A stretch of DNA of 64,000 bases. Source: Alcaligenaceae bacterium. GTDB lineage: Bacteria > Pseudomonadota > Gammaproteobacteria > Burkholderiales > Burkholderiaceae_B. Positions 1-8,628 of the stretch are shown piece after piece (the first letter of the stretch is position 1; each line of letters begins with the position of its first letter). The notes under the pieces were generated by a model. It had not been told where the DNA came from. It saw nothing but the letters and a program-made list of their open reading frames with translations, and ran no database searches. The position numbers and the translations under genes are program-made. Where the stretch lies: contig JACCEN010000008.1 of assembly GCA_013416435.1 (NCBI GenBank), forward strand, positions 180,160 through 244,159. The letters are read 5' to 3'.

Positions 1-948
1 AACCTGTATGAAATCCAGCAACTTTCCGGTATCAGGCTGGTGGATCTGGAATTGCCGGTTGCATTTTCCCAGCGTTACCCGGGCCCTGCCTTCGGCATCG
101 AAGGTACCCGCAAATTGACGAACGTCCATGGACGCTCCTTGATCGGAACCATCATCAAGCCTAGCATTGGTCTGACCCCCGATGAAACGCGCCCGCTCGT
201 GCGCGAGCTTGCGATGGCTGGACTGGACTTCGCCAAAGACGACGAACTCAATGGCAACGCGCCCTACGCGCCTCTCGCCGAACGGGTAGCCGCTGTCATG
301 GACGAGATCAACCGCGTTGCCGACAAGACCGGTAAGAAAATGATGTATGCCTTCAACATCACGGGAGACGTCGACGAACTGCGCCGCGGGCACGACCTGG
401 TAAATGAGGCCGGCGGCTCTTGCGTCATGGTCGCTATAAACAGCATCGGTTTCGCAGGCCTGTCGTACCTTCGCCAACATTCCGAGCTTCCGATCCACGG
501 TCATCGCGCCATGTACGGTGCACTGGCTCGCCATCCGATGCTCGGCATCGGCTTCACAGCATATCAGAAGCTCTGCCGGCTGGCAGGAGTAGATCATCTG
601 CATGTTGGTGGACTCGACAGCAAGTTCTATCAGAGCAACGCAGAGGTGCGCCAGTCCATTCTGGATTGCCTGGCGCCTATGTATGGAGACTATCGAGTAA
701 TGCCTGCCATTTCGTCTGCCCAGTGGGCCGGATCAGCTGAGGGCATCTACGCGGCAACGAAGACTATCGACGTACTGCATCTGGCCGGCGGCGGGATTAT
801 CGCCCATCCCGGAGGAATATCAGAAGGCGTCCGAAGCATGCAGCAGGGCTGGGAAGCCGCCATGGCCAATATCACCTTGGCCGAGTATGCGGAAGGCCGG
901 CCCGAACTGCGTTTGGCAATTGAAAAATTTGGAAAGTCGCGCACGTAG
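1..948 (+). CDS. RuBisCO-like protein (RLP), 5'-truncated by window edge
   Basis: C-terminal about 315 codons of a RuBisCO large-subunit-like protein. The frame is open from base 1, so the true start lies outside the window. Visible landmarks are the IIKPSIGL strand (equivalent of the RuBisCO Lys175 region), GLDFAKDDE carrying the carbamylatable Lys and the Asp-Glu metal ligands, a His-Arg pair in HGHRAMYG, and DHLHVGG before the loop-6 region. Metal-binding chemistry is therefore probably intact. RLPs of this type linked to DUF1537 kinases act on 3-oxo-isoapionate 4-phosphate in D-apionate catabolism (OiaX decarboxylase or OiaT transcarboxylase/hydrolase). The kinase at the end of this operon supports such a role over CO2 fixation. 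Which reaction it catalyses cannot be decided from sequence. Confidence 0.85.
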   Translation, partial: NLYEIQQLSGIRLVDLELPVAFSQRYPGPAFGIEGTRKLTNVHGRSLIGTIIKPSIGLTPDETRPLVRELAMAGLDFAKDDELNGNAPYAPLAERVAAVMDEINRVADKTGKKMMYAFNITGDVDELRRGHDLVNEAGGSCVMVAINSIGFAGLSYLRQHSELPIHGHRAMYGALARHPMLGIGFTAYQKLCRLAGVDHLHVGGLDSKFYQSNAEVRQSILDCLAPMYGDYRVMPAISSAQWAGSAEGIYAATKTIDVLHLAGGGIIAHPGGISEGVRSMQQGWEAAMANITLAEYAEGRPELRLAIEKFGKSRT

Positions 949-983
949 AATCTGCGCTACCTTGTTATACGGAGGAACATGAA

Positions 984-1748
984 GTGAAGCTCAGTGCATC
1001 CCAATTGAAAGAGTACGCCGAAAACGGCTTTTTAGTGCTGCGCGACGTTTTCACGCAAGAGGAAGTGGAAGCTCTGCGAAGTGAGTCGACCACAATATTT
1101 GAGCACCATCGCCCTGAAATCTGGCGCGAGAAGAATGGCGCTCCGCGGACCGCATTCGGTTGTCACGAGTATAGTCCCCTGTTCCGTTCACTCACACGCG
1201 ACAGCCGCTTAGTTGATCCCGTGGAACAGATTACCGGTGACACGCTGTATATCCATCAATTCAAGGTAAACCCCAAGGTCGCCTTTGATGGCGATCCGTT
1301 TCCCTGGCACCAAGACTTCGCGACCTGGCACCTTGATGATGGCATGCTGGAACCACAGGCCATGAACATCGCCATTATGTTGGACGAAGTCACTGCAATG
1401 AATGGAGCGCTCATGTTCGTGCCAGGCAGCCACCAACGAGGCATGATCGACGCGCCTGATATCGACGGTCGGCGATGGATGAAGCGCGAAGACATCGCTC
1501 GGCTCATCACCAAGGCGAGCGATGTCGCGATTGCAACGGGACAGGCGGGCGATGTGCTAATGTTCCATGCCAACTCGGTCCATGGGTCCGGCGGCAATAT
1601 CACTCCGCTGTCTCGCCGGATCCTTTATGTAACCTACAACGCCGTCTCGAATCGGCTGCGCAATCCGACGCGCCCTCCCTTCATCGCACACCGAACGTTC
1701 GATCCGGTAGAGCCCGCTGAGCGGTCATTTTTGCTCACACTAGCCTGA
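984..1748 (+). CDS. Phytanoyl-CoA dioxygenase (PhyH) family Fe(II)/2-oxoglutarate oxygenase
   Basis: A 254-residue PhyH-type enzyme. The N-terminus (QLKEYAENGFLVLRDVFTQEEV) is typical. The iron triad is visible as the HxD motif in PWHQDFATW and a distal His in VHGSGGN, followed by SRRI, whose Arg would bind 2-oxoglutarate. I chose the GTG start because GGAGG at 972-976 sits seven bases upstream. An ATG at 979 only opens a two-codon frame. The gene lies 35 bases after the RuBisCO-like gene and 34 bases before the TRAP receptor, so it is operonic. Predicted role: hydroxylation or oxidative conversion of the imported substrate or a pathway intermediate. The substrate is unknown. Confidence 0.85.
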   Translation: MKLSASQLKEYAENGFLVLRDVFTQEEVEALRSESTTIFEHHRPEIWREKNGAPRTAFGCHEYSPLFRSLTRDSRLVDPVEQITGDTLYIHQFKVNPKVAFDGDPFPWHQDFATWHLDDGMLEPQAMNIAIMLDEVTAMNGALMFVPGSHQRGMIDAPDIDGRRWMKREDIARLITKASDVAIATGQAGDVLMFHANSVHGSGGNITPLSRRILYVTYNAVSNRLRNPTRPPFIAHRTFDPVEPAERSFLLTLA

Positions 1749-1782
1749 TCGTGCCCAGACCATTCTAAAAAGAGGAGACAAC

Positions 1783-2808
1783 ATGAGATTGCGATTTACC
1801 AAGCAGAAAATGGCAACCACCCTGGCAACATGCGCTTTGCTGTTGCTTGCCCCCACAAGTTTCGCCGAACAGCTCAAACTTCGCATGGCGCACTACGCCG
1901 CAACGAACAGTCCAGTAGATAAAGCTGGCCAGGAATTCGCCAGGTTGGTCAAAGAACGCACTCAGGGGCGAATCGCCATCACGCTATTCCCTGACAGTCA
2001 GCTGGGCAGCGTTGAAGCGAACGCCCGCGACTTGTCCAGGGGAGCACTGGACTTATCGCTCCTGACTCCCGGTTCGCTATCCGGTCTCGATCCATTGCTG
2101 GATATTCATTACCTGCCGTTCATTGCTACTACAAACGAGCAGGTGGACGCGATTTTCTACAATCCGAACGGCACTCTCCAGAAAACGGTTATCGAAGCCC
2201 TCGCAAGGCATCGTATTCACACACTCGGTTTCTATGAACTGGAATTTCGCGCGGTCACCAATTCGAAGCGTCCGGTTGAAAAACCGGAGGACCTGAAAGG
2301 CTTGAAGTTGCGCGTGCCCAGTTCGGCTGCGATTAAGGGTTTTTTTGAGGCGACAGGGGCACAGCCAGTGATTATGCCGTTCCCGGAACTATTCACAGCG
2401 CTACAGCAGGGAACCGTGGACGGTCAGGACAACGGCGCGAGTCTCACCTACGAGTCCCGCCTGTTCGAGACCCAGGAATACATGACGTTGTTGAATCATG
2501 TGTACGCCTTTGGTACCTTCAATGCAAGCGACAAGCTATGGTCGAAATTGTCCGAAGAAGACAAGAAAATAATGACGCAGACCGCGCAAGAGGTCGGTAA
2601 ACGCCAGATCGAGAAGAACCGTGCGCGCAACGATGAATTCCTGATGAAGCTGCAAGAGGCGGGGATTAAGGTAACGCGGCCGAGTGCGCAGGCCTATGCC
2701 GACTTCGCAAGAATCGGTCAAACGGTTTGGGACAAATTGACCCCAGTTTATGGTGCGGATCGCATCAAAGCGCTTCGCGATGAGGTAAGCCGGGCTCAGG
2801 CCGACTGA
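1783..2808 (+). CDS. dctP: TRAP transporter substrate-binding protein, DctP family
   Basis: A 341-residue periplasmic solute receptor. It has a clear Sec signal peptide (basic start, hydrophobic core, cleavage near TSFA-EQ). The DctP fold signature is present: LKGLKLRVP with the Arg that usually salt-bridges the ligand carboxylate, then FPELFTALQQGTVDGQDN. A strong RBS (AGAGGAGA) precedes the ATG. It is followed directly by the membrane subunits DctQ and DctM, making a complete TRAP system. The retained Arg implies an organic acid ligand. With the RuBisCO-like protein and sugar-acid kinase in the same operon, a sugar acid such as apionate or a relative is the best guess. Confidence 0.93.
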   Translation: MRLRFTKQKMATTLATCALLLLAPTSFAEQLKLRMAHYAATNSPVDKAGQEFARLVKERTQGRIAITLFPDSQLGSVEANARDLSRGALDLSLLTPGSLSGLDPLLDIHYLPFIATTNEQVDAIFYNPNGTLQKTVIEALARHRIHTLGFYELEFRAVTNSKRPVEKPEDLKGLKLRVPSSAAIKGFFEATGAQPVIMPFPELFTALQQGTVDGQDNGASLTYESRLFETQEYMTLLNHVYAFGTFNASDKLWSKLSEEDKKIMTQTAQEVGKRQIEKNRARNDEFLMKLQEAGIKVTRPSAQAYADFARIGQTVWDKLTPVYGADRIKALRDEVSRAQAD

Positions 2809-2882
2809 CCCTCACTGATGTCAGCGGATCCCACACCCCAGGTACTGCGGCAAGGGATCTTGCTATCCGGAGGATAAAAGAC

Positions 2883-3422
2883 ATGGAAGCTTCGAGCGCA
2901 ATGCCCGCCCCTTTTTGCATCAGCGCATGGCTTTTCAAGTTCGAACAGCAGGTCTACCAAGTTGAAAAGGCGATCTGCATTACGGCTCTAGCGGTAATGC
3001 TTTTTGCCATTGCAACCAACGTTCTTGTTCGATACTTCAATCTGCCACTGCCCAATCTAAGCGAATGGGGCATTGTCGCCATTGCCCCGCTGACCTTTAT
3101 CGGCATGGCTATGTGTTCCTACACGGGTACCCACATCGCTGTCGATGCGATCAAATCGGTAAGAAGCCGCCGCGTTCAGCGCGTTGCCCGCTTTGTCACC
3201 GCAGTCGCCTCGGTCATTTTCGCCACGATCTATTTGTACTCCGGTTGGATATTCATGTATGGGGTTCTGGAGTCTGGCGAAAAGATGATGGATATGGGAA
3301 CACCGTTGGCTTTCCCTTTATCGTTCTTGCCCGCGGGCATGGCCTTGGTACTGCTCCATTCCGTGCTTGAGCTATGGCGCACAGTAAAGGACTTGGCGCC
3401 CCCGGCCGAGGAGATAGCATGA
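2883..3422 (+). CDS. dctQ: TRAP transporter small membrane subunit, DctQ family
   Basis: A 179-residue integral membrane protein with four predicted helices, the usual length and topology of DctQ. The region NVLVRYFNLPLPNLSEWG matches the family's conserved loop after helix 1. An RBS (CCGGAGG) ends about eight bases before the ATG. Its stop codon overlaps the start of dctM (ATGA), which implies translational coupling and fixed stoichiometry. It links the periplasmic receptor to the large permease subunit. Confidence 0.9.
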   Translation: MEASSAMPAPFCISAWLFKFEQQVYQVEKAICITALAVMLFAIATNVLVRYFNLPLPNLSEWGIVAIAPLTFIGMAMCSYTGTHIAVDAIKSVRSRRVQRVARFVTAVASVIFATIYLYSGWIFMYGVLESGEKMMDMGTPLAFPLSFLPAGMALVLLHSVLELWRTVKDLAPPAEEIA

Positions 3423-4717
3423 TTTCGGGAATCTTCATTCTGACTGCCATCCTCTTGATCGGGATACCGATCGGCATAGCATTCCCCCTGATCGTCATCG
3501 TTAACGCGGAGGCCTGGAGTATTGACTGGTCGATGCTTCCCTCTACGACCTTCGATGCGGTCTCCTCCTTTCCGTTATTGGCGATTCCGCTTTTCATCCT
3601 GGGCGGGGAAATCATGAATCGCGGAGGCCTCATCAAGCAACTGACCGATGTATGCGACCGGCTGCTAGGATGGGCCAAGGCGCCAACGGGTCATGTCATG
3701 ATCGCGGCGAGCGCATTGATGGGCGCGATCACCGGCTCGTCGGTAGCAACCGTAGCCGCTATCGGCGGCACGATTGGACCGGAGATGACGCGCCGGGGCT
3801 ATGCTCCGGGGTACACGGCTGCGCTTAACGCGTCCTCCGGACTTCTAGGCGTATTGATTCCGCCTTCCATACCTTTGATTCTGTATGGCTCTATTGTCGG
3901 CGTATCGATTACGCAGCTGTTTCTGGCGGCCATAGTGCCAGGCTTGATAATGGTGCTTGCCATGATGGCAGTGCACGGCCTTATGGCCAAACGCATCTTG
4001 GTATCAGGACGGGAGACTGTGAGCCAAAGCATGAGCGCGGGGACAGAAGCTTTTGCGAAGTTTGAGGACAACAGCTGGTCAGTCGTCGTCAAATCCCTAC
4101 CCGCGCTATTTCTTCCCATAGTCGTGCTCGGTGGAATCTACTCCGGCGTGTTTACACCCACCGAAGCAGCAGCGATCGCCGCGGTTTATGCTTTGCTTGT
4201 GATTCTTCTTGGGCGCACCGCCAAGTTTGGAGATCTGAAGGGCATATTTCACAGGGCGGCGATGACATCTGCGGCTATTCTGGTCATTATCGGCCTGACG
4301 AGCGTCTTTAATCGCGCGATGGTGTTTCAGCAGGTACCGCAGTCGATCGCTACGTTTGCAACTGGCTACACCGATAGCGTTATTGTTTTTCTTCTAGTGG
4401 TAAATGTGGCGCTTCTCCTGATTGGCATGATCATGGAAACAAACGCCGCTACGCTGTTGATGGGCCCATTACTTGCGCCCGCGGCGGCCAAGTTCGGAAT
4501 AGACCCGGTTCACTTCGGCATCATTCTTGTCACCAATATCGAGATCGGACTGCTGACGCCGCCGATGGCCGTCAACCTTTTTGTTGCCGCACGGACCAAC
4601 AACGTTCCCTTATCCTCGTTGCTACGCTACCTGGCATGGTTTTTGGCTGTCGTGCTGGTCGTGATGGCAACCATCACCTATATCCCTGCTTTGCCGCTGT
4701 GGTATCGGTATCTCTGA
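3419..4717 (+). CDS. dctM: TRAP transporter large permease, DctM family
   Basis: A 432-residue permease with about 11-12 hydrophobic segments. DctM hallmarks are visible: FPLLAIPLFILGGEIMNRGG near residue 50, the glycine- and serine-rich MGAITGSSVATVAAIGG stretch, and LIPPSIPLILYG. The start at 3419 overlaps the dctQ stop. A longer upstream frame exists but lies inside dctQ. It drives Na+-coupled uptake of the ligand delivered by DctP, completing the operon's import step. Confidence 0.92.
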   Translation: MISGIFILTAILLIGIPIGIAFPLIVIVNAEAWSIDWSMLPSTTFDAVSSFPLLAIPLFILGGEIMNRGGLIKQLTDVCDRLLGWAKAPTGHVMIAASALMGAITGSSVATVAAIGGTIGPEMTRRGYAPGYTAALNASSGLLGVLIPPSIPLILYGSIVGVSITQLFLAAIVPGLIMVLAMMAVHGLMAKRILVSGRETVSQSMSAGTEAFAKFEDNSWSVVVKSLPALFLPIVVLGGIYSGVFTPTEAAAIAAVYALLVILLGRTAKFGDLKGIFHRAAMTSAAILVIIGLTSVFNRAMVFQQVPQSIATFATGYTDSVIVFLLVVNVALLLIGMIMETNAATLLMGPLLAPAAAKFGIDPVHFGIILVTNIEIGLLTPPMAVNLFVAARTNNVPLSSLLRYLAWFLAVVLVVMATITYIPALPLWYRYL

Positions 4718-4723
4718 TCCAAA

Positions 4724-6091
4724 ATGAACGAACTATCCAAGCAAACGCCGCAGGTGGGTTTCTACGCGGACGATTTTACCGGGGCCAGCGCTAACCTGAT
4801 GGAGTTTCACCGATTGGGGCTGAATGGCGTACTGTTCGTCAATACCCCCACGATCGCGCAGATCGACCGGTATGGTGAAAAGGCCGATGTACTGGGGGTC
4901 GCCGGAACTAGTCGCTCGCTGGAGCCTTCCGGCATGATCACGGAGATGCAGCCCGCGCTGGAATTGTTTAAACGCATCGGCTGTCGGGTGATTCAATACA
5001 AAATTTGTTCTACTTTCGACTCTTCGCCTAAGCGTGGGAATTTTGGCACAGTGATTGACCTAGCGCGATCGTTGTACGGAAAGGCCAGTATTCCTATTGT
5101 TGCGGCACATCCTACATTTGGACGCTATACGGCGTTCGGTACCCACTTTGCGGTTCATGACGGCACTACATACCGGCTTGATCGGCATCCCAGTATGTCT
5201 TGCCATCCCGCAACGCCTATGAACGAAGCAGACCTGCGTCGGCACCTTGCTTTACAGACCTCCTTACCGCTCGGCTTATGCGATGTTCTAACGTTGCGCG
5301 CAAAAACCGAAAGCGAAATAAGTGCGATGCTTGACCAACAAGGCATGGCCGCCATCGTTTTTGATGCCATGGAGCATGCGGATCTGGTTGCTATGGCGGC
5401 CGGCGTCTGGGAAGCTTCGCGCCGCCGCACAGTTTTTACTATAGGATCCCATGGCTTTGCCGCCGGTCTCGCGACCCACCTTTCATCTTCCGGCCCACCT
5501 CCGGCCAGGCCGTCGTACGCTCCGCAAAAGCCTGTAGAAAGCCTAGTGGTCCTTTCCGGCAGCTGCTCTCCTCGCACCGCGATGCAGATTACACACGCCC
5601 GAGAGAACGGTTGGAAGGCCATACGGCTTCCCATTGACGCTTTGACACACGAAAGCGAAGACAGTATCACCGAAAAGATCGCCACGGAGATAGTGCAGGC
5701 GACCAGTAACGGACAAAGCATCGTGATTTACGCAGCAGCGGGGCCGCAAGACACCGCCATCGCCAGTGGCCGCGGCGTTTTTGAAACGATTCAATCAGAG
5801 TCCTCGGCCGTCATCGGGCGGATATATGGATCTGTCCTCACTTCAGTCATGAAGAAACACCGTTTGCCGCGCATAATGCTCGCGGGGGGCGATACGTCAA
5901 GCCAAACGATAAGAGCCTTGGGCATTGAGGCACTCACTATCGATGCGATCAATCGTGCCAGTACCGAGGCGTTCATGACAATGCACTGCAATAATCCTCT
6001 ATTCGACGGAGTCCAACTACTCATGAAAGCAGGTCAGAACGGGTCGGATGACTATTTTAGCCGCGCACGCGAAGGCACCCAATGGCAGTGA
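4724..6091 (+). CDS. DUF1537-type four-carbon/branched acid-sugar kinase (OiaK-like)
   Basis: A 455-residue two-domain sugar-acid kinase. The N-terminal substrate domain begins with GFYADDFTGASAN (the DDxTGA motif of the family). The C-terminal nucleotide domain carries VLSGSCSPRTAMQI and IMLAGGDTSSQ, the Gly-rich phosphate loops. Known members are OtnK, LtnK/DtnK and OiaK (3-oxo-isoapionate kinase). OiaK co-occurs with RuBisCO-like decarboxylases, as here, so that is my preferred assignment. The gene starts seven bases after dctM and is the last gene of the operon. Expected product is the 4-phosphate that the RuBisCO-like protein would use. Confidence 0.88.
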   Translation: MNELSKQTPQVGFYADDFTGASANLMEFHRLGLNGVLFVNTPTIAQIDRYGEKADVLGVAGTSRSLEPSGMITEMQPALELFKRIGCRVIQYKICSTFDSSPKRGNFGTVIDLARSLYGKASIPIVAAHPTFGRYTAFGTHFAVHDGTTYRLDRHPSMSCHPATPMNEADLRRHLALQTSLPLGLCDVLTLRAKTESEISAMLDQQGMAAIVFDAMEHADLVAMAAGVWEASRRRTVFTIGSHGFAAGLATHLSSSGPPPARPSYAPQKPVESLVVLSGSCSPRTAMQITHARENGWKAIRLPIDALTHESEDSITEKIATEIVQATSNGQSIVIYAAAGPQDTAIASGRGVFETIQSESSAVIGRIYGSVLTSVMKKHRLPRIMLAGGDTSSQTIRALGIEALTIDAINRASTEAFMTMHCNNPLFDGVQLLMKAGQNGSDDYFSRAREGTQWQ

Positions 6092-6110
6092 ACCACCCGC
6101 TGTCCTGAAT

Positions 6111-6355
6111 TCAGCGGGCCGCTTTTCCAGCGGTCAATAGGGTCGGCCTCTTGGTATTACCTCTCGCGATGGTGGGCTTGATGCTAGCATCCACAACGCC
6201 CAGCTCGGCTATTCCCTGAACGCGCAAATGTGAGTCGACCACAGCCATTGAGTCTTCTTTCCGCCCCATCTCGCGGGGCCCGTGGGGCGGAATATCGTCG
6301 TGGCAATCTCACCGGCCAATTTGGCAAGTTCTTCTTCGGTTTGATCCGATACGCG
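6111..6355 (-). pseudogene. GMC oxidoreductase C-terminal remnant
   Basis: The minus strand encodes the end of a GMC flavoprotein. The frame starting near 6242 reads AVVDSHLRVQGIAELGVVD, then DASIKPTIARGNTKRPT, the diagnostic C-terminal GMC block with the GNT motif, and stops at 6111. The preceding family segment (LAGEIATTIFRPTG, normally TTIFHPVGTCKMG) is in a different frame, so there is a frameshift near 6265-6285. The usual catalytic-region His is replaced. Everything upstream is missing, replaced by IS5-like sequence. The gene is clearly dead; its original substrate is unknown. Confidence 0.75.
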
Positions 6356-6407
6356 GAACTCCCGGTTTGTTGTCCAATAGAGGCTGTTTTCTGGGAGTTT
6401 TACCGTC

Positions 6408-6943
6408 ATGTTCGCCTGTGCAGCCACCGATGATTTTTTCCGTGCCCGCATCGACCAGATGATTGACCTGGGCCACCCGCTGGCGGTGCTGGCCTCGCGC
6501 ATGCCGTGGCGGGAGATTGAGGCGGGGGTCGCGCACCGGTTCGTGCGCAAGGCGCACGACGGTGTGGCCATGCCGGACCTGGATCTCTTTGGCGAGAAGC
6601 CTCAGCGCAAGGTCTCGGCCAGCAAGGCCGGTCGCCTGCGTGTGCCGCTGCGGATCATGATTTCGCTACTGTGCCTGAAGCACGCCTTCAACGAATCGGA
6701 TTCGCCAGGCCGGGCGCTTCGCTCATGCGCGCCGGCCTCACGAGTTTGGCGTGAAGGTGGGCAGTGCCAGCACCTTCAAAGGCAACCTGATTGTGGGGGC
6801 CCGGGCGTTTTATCGCAATCCGTATGATGGCCACACGCTGAGTTCCCAACTGGAGCAGGCCACCATTCTCATGCAGGACTGTGCCGCAGCGCCTGAAGGC
6901 AGATCACCGGATGGACCGCTGTCACTTGAAGGGTGAACGCGGC
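6408..6943 (+). mobile_element. Degenerate IS5-family transposase remnant
   Basis: Three collinear fragments of an IS5-type transposase. The N-terminal part (ATDDFFRARIDQMIDLGHPL to LKHAFNESD) ends near 6705 in one frame. A middle part (HEFGVKVGSASTFKGNL, then NPYDGHTLSSQLEQA) at about 6739-6870 is in a second frame. A C-terminal piece (RLKADHRMDRCHLKGERG) at about 6885-6943 is in a third. The DDE catalytic core between the first two is deleted. I see no intact terminal inverted repeats. The remnant separates the GMC fragment from the CoA-transferase fragment and probably seeded the deletions. Confidence 0.75.
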
Positions 6944-7180
6944 ATGGTCATTGAAATGCCTCACCCGACCGCCGGGCGGGTGAAGAATATAATCAGTCCG
7001 TTTCGTTTCGATGACCGGCAAATAAGCGATCACGCCGCACCTCCGCTGTTGGGGCAGCATACCTCGGAAATTCTGGGCCATGGCATGGGGCTGACGCACG
7101 ATCAACTACACGATTTGCACGCCCGAGGCGTGTTGAAGATTCTGTCATCGGCCACTTCAGGAGAGCAGACACATGGATGA
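6944..7180 (+). pseudogene. CaiB/BaiF (class III) CoA-transferase C-terminal remnant
   Basis: In frame from 6944 the sequence reads MPHPTAGRVKNIISPFRFDD, then APPLLGQHTSEIL and LHARGVL. This is the characteristic C-terminus of formyl-CoA-transferase-like proteins. The other roughly 330 residues, including the catalytic Asp region, are absent. The left edge abuts IS5-like sequence, so an element-mediated deletion is likely. Its stop overlaps the start of the thioesterase remnant, showing that the two were once a coupled acyl-CoA operon. Confidence 0.7.
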
Positions 7181-7428
7181 GCAGGCAGCATTGTCGGCGT
7201 TCAAGCAGGCAATGGAAACGCAGAGGGCCAGGCACCACCCTTGAAATGAAAACCCAGTATGTCAAAGCGGCTCGCCACGGAAAAATCCAGTGCTGCGGCG
7301 AATTCGTGCGCCGCGGCCGCACAATCTCGTTCTTGAAGGCCACCATGACCGACGAGGATGGCGCAACCATTGCCTTCGCGACGTCCACATGGATGCAGCT
7401 GAAGACGTCGTCGGAAGGCAATGTCTAG
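7173..7428 (+). pseudogene. PaaI-type hotdog thioesterase, internally deleted
   Basis: From ATG 7173 the frame gives a plausible thioesterase N-terminus (MDEQAALSAFKQAMETQ) and stops after 23 codons. The +1 frame then gives the C-terminal hotdog strands (TLEMKTQYVKAARHGKI, GRTISFLKATMTDEDG, STWMQL). The middle of the domain, including the HGG region, is missing. It is a remnant of an acyl-CoA thioesterase that followed the CoA-transferase. Confidence 0.68.
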
Positions 7429-7470
7429 TTTTACGCGTTGATCCAGCTACGCTCCGACAGTCGGTTCCCG

Positions 7471-7493
7471 GGGGGTGAGTAAAATTCACCCCC
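7471..7493 (+). promoter_or_regulatory. Perfect inverted repeat abutting the RlmN-like start codon
   Basis: GGGGGTGA at 7471-7478 and TCACCCCC at 7486-7493 are perfect 8-bp arms with a 7-base A/T-rich loop. The right arm touches the ATG at 7494. As RNA it would occlude the initiation region. As DNA it could be an operator. No good Shine-Dalgarno is visible otherwise. Confidence 0.45.
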
Positions 7494-8552
7494 ATGCGCT
7501 TCACCGACTTCAATCAACGCCTCGCTGCTCTTGGCGCCCTGCCTGTCCATCGTGGCCGGGTCGTACGCGTCTGGCTGAGAGGACAGGCGCTCGACCTCGG
7601 CACTCGACGGCGGAGCGCCGAGGACTTTCTGCCCCTCGCGCTACGCAACGCCGTGCCCACCTTGACGGCAGAGCTGGACGGCCTCGCCCGGGTTCGCTCC
7701 GAACACGCCGGCAGCGACGGCTCGCGCCTGCTCGTCGAACTGGCCGACGGACAAATGGTGGAAAGCGTGCTGTTGCCGCGCGACGGACTCTGCGTCTCCA
7801 CTCAGATCGGCTGCGCGGTCGGCTGCCGCTTCTGTATGACCGGCAAGAGCGGCCTGATCCGACAGGTCACGAGCATGGAAATCCTTGCCCAGGTCGTGCT
7901 GGCGCGGCGTATGCGCGCGGTGAAGAAAGTCGTCTTCATGGGCATGGGTGAGCCGGCCCACAACCTTGATAACGTGCTCGAGGCCATCGACCTGCTCGGC
8001 ACCGAGGGTAATATCGGCCACAAGAATCTCGTGTTCTCCACCGTGGGCGACCAGCGCGTGTTCGACGCCCTGCTGCAGCAACGTATCAAGCCCGCATTGG
8101 CGCTGTCGCTGCACACGACCAAAGCCGAACTGCGTGAACACTTGCTGCCGCGCGCGCCGAAGATTCCGCCGGAAGAGCTCATCGAACTTGGCGAGAGGTA
8201 TGCCCGCGACACCCATTATCCGATCCAGTACCAATGGACGCTGCTCAAGGGCGTGAACGACGGCGACGATGAACTCGATGCCGTCGTGAGGTTGCTCAAG
8301 GGCAAGTACGGCGTGCTCAACGTCATTCCCTTCAATAGTCTTGAAGGGGATGACTACCAGCGCCCCGACACCGAGCGTATCCGGGAGATCGTCCGCTCTT
8401 TGCAAAGCCGTGGTGTGCTGACCAAGGTGAGGAATAGCGTAGGGCAGGATGTGGACGGCGGCTGTGGCCAGTTGCGCGCTCGCGCCGTTAGCGCAGTGCG
8501 GGGTGTCGAGCTGCGCCGCAAGCTTGTTGCCAAGTCTTACCAAGTGGAATAG
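7494..8552 (+). CDS. RlmN-family radical SAM RNA methyltransferase
   Basis: A 352-residue radical SAM enzyme of the RlmN/Cfr family. The cluster motif is CAVGCRFC (CxxxCxxC) after LCVSTQIG. SAM-binding MGMGEPAHN follows, and the C-terminal methyl-carrying Cys lies in DVDGGCGQL, which matches RlmN (DIDAACGQL). Expected chemistry is C2 methylation of adenosine in RNA through a methyl-Cys intermediate. The N-terminus differs from housekeeping RlmN, and the gene stands alone rather than in the usual ndk-rlmN-hisS context. It may therefore be a second, specialised paralogue. The ATG lies against a hairpin. Confidence 0.85.
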   Translation: MRFTDFNQRLAALGALPVHRGRVVRVWLRGQALDLGTRRRSAEDFLPLALRNAVPTLTAELDGLARVRSEHAGSDGSRLLVELADGQMVESVLLPRDGLCVSTQIGCAVGCRFCMTGKSGLIRQVTSMEILAQVVLARRMRAVKKVVFMGMGEPAHNLDNVLEAIDLLGTEGNIGHKNLVFSTVGDQRVFDALLQQRIKPALALSLHTTKAELREHLLPRAPKIPPEELIELGERYARDTHYPIQYQWTLLKGVNDGDDELDAVVRLLKGKYGVLNVIPFNSLEGDDYQRPDTERIREIVRSLQSRGVLTKVRNSVGQDVDGGCGQLRARAVSAVRGVELRRKLVAKSYQVE

Positions 8553-8628
8553 CCTACTACCAGATCAAGAATACGTCGCGTAACAAGCCATCAAGTTCAT
8601 CGTTGTACCAATAACTAAAAGGAAACAC

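Noticed and set aside
6209..6571. A 120-codon minus frame over the IS5/GMC joint
   Set aside because: A chimera of antisense transposase and GMC remnant sequence, not a gene.
7641..8543. A 300-codon frame antisense to the RlmN-like gene
   Set aside because: No RBS and no recognisable domain; the sense strand has the radical SAM motifs.
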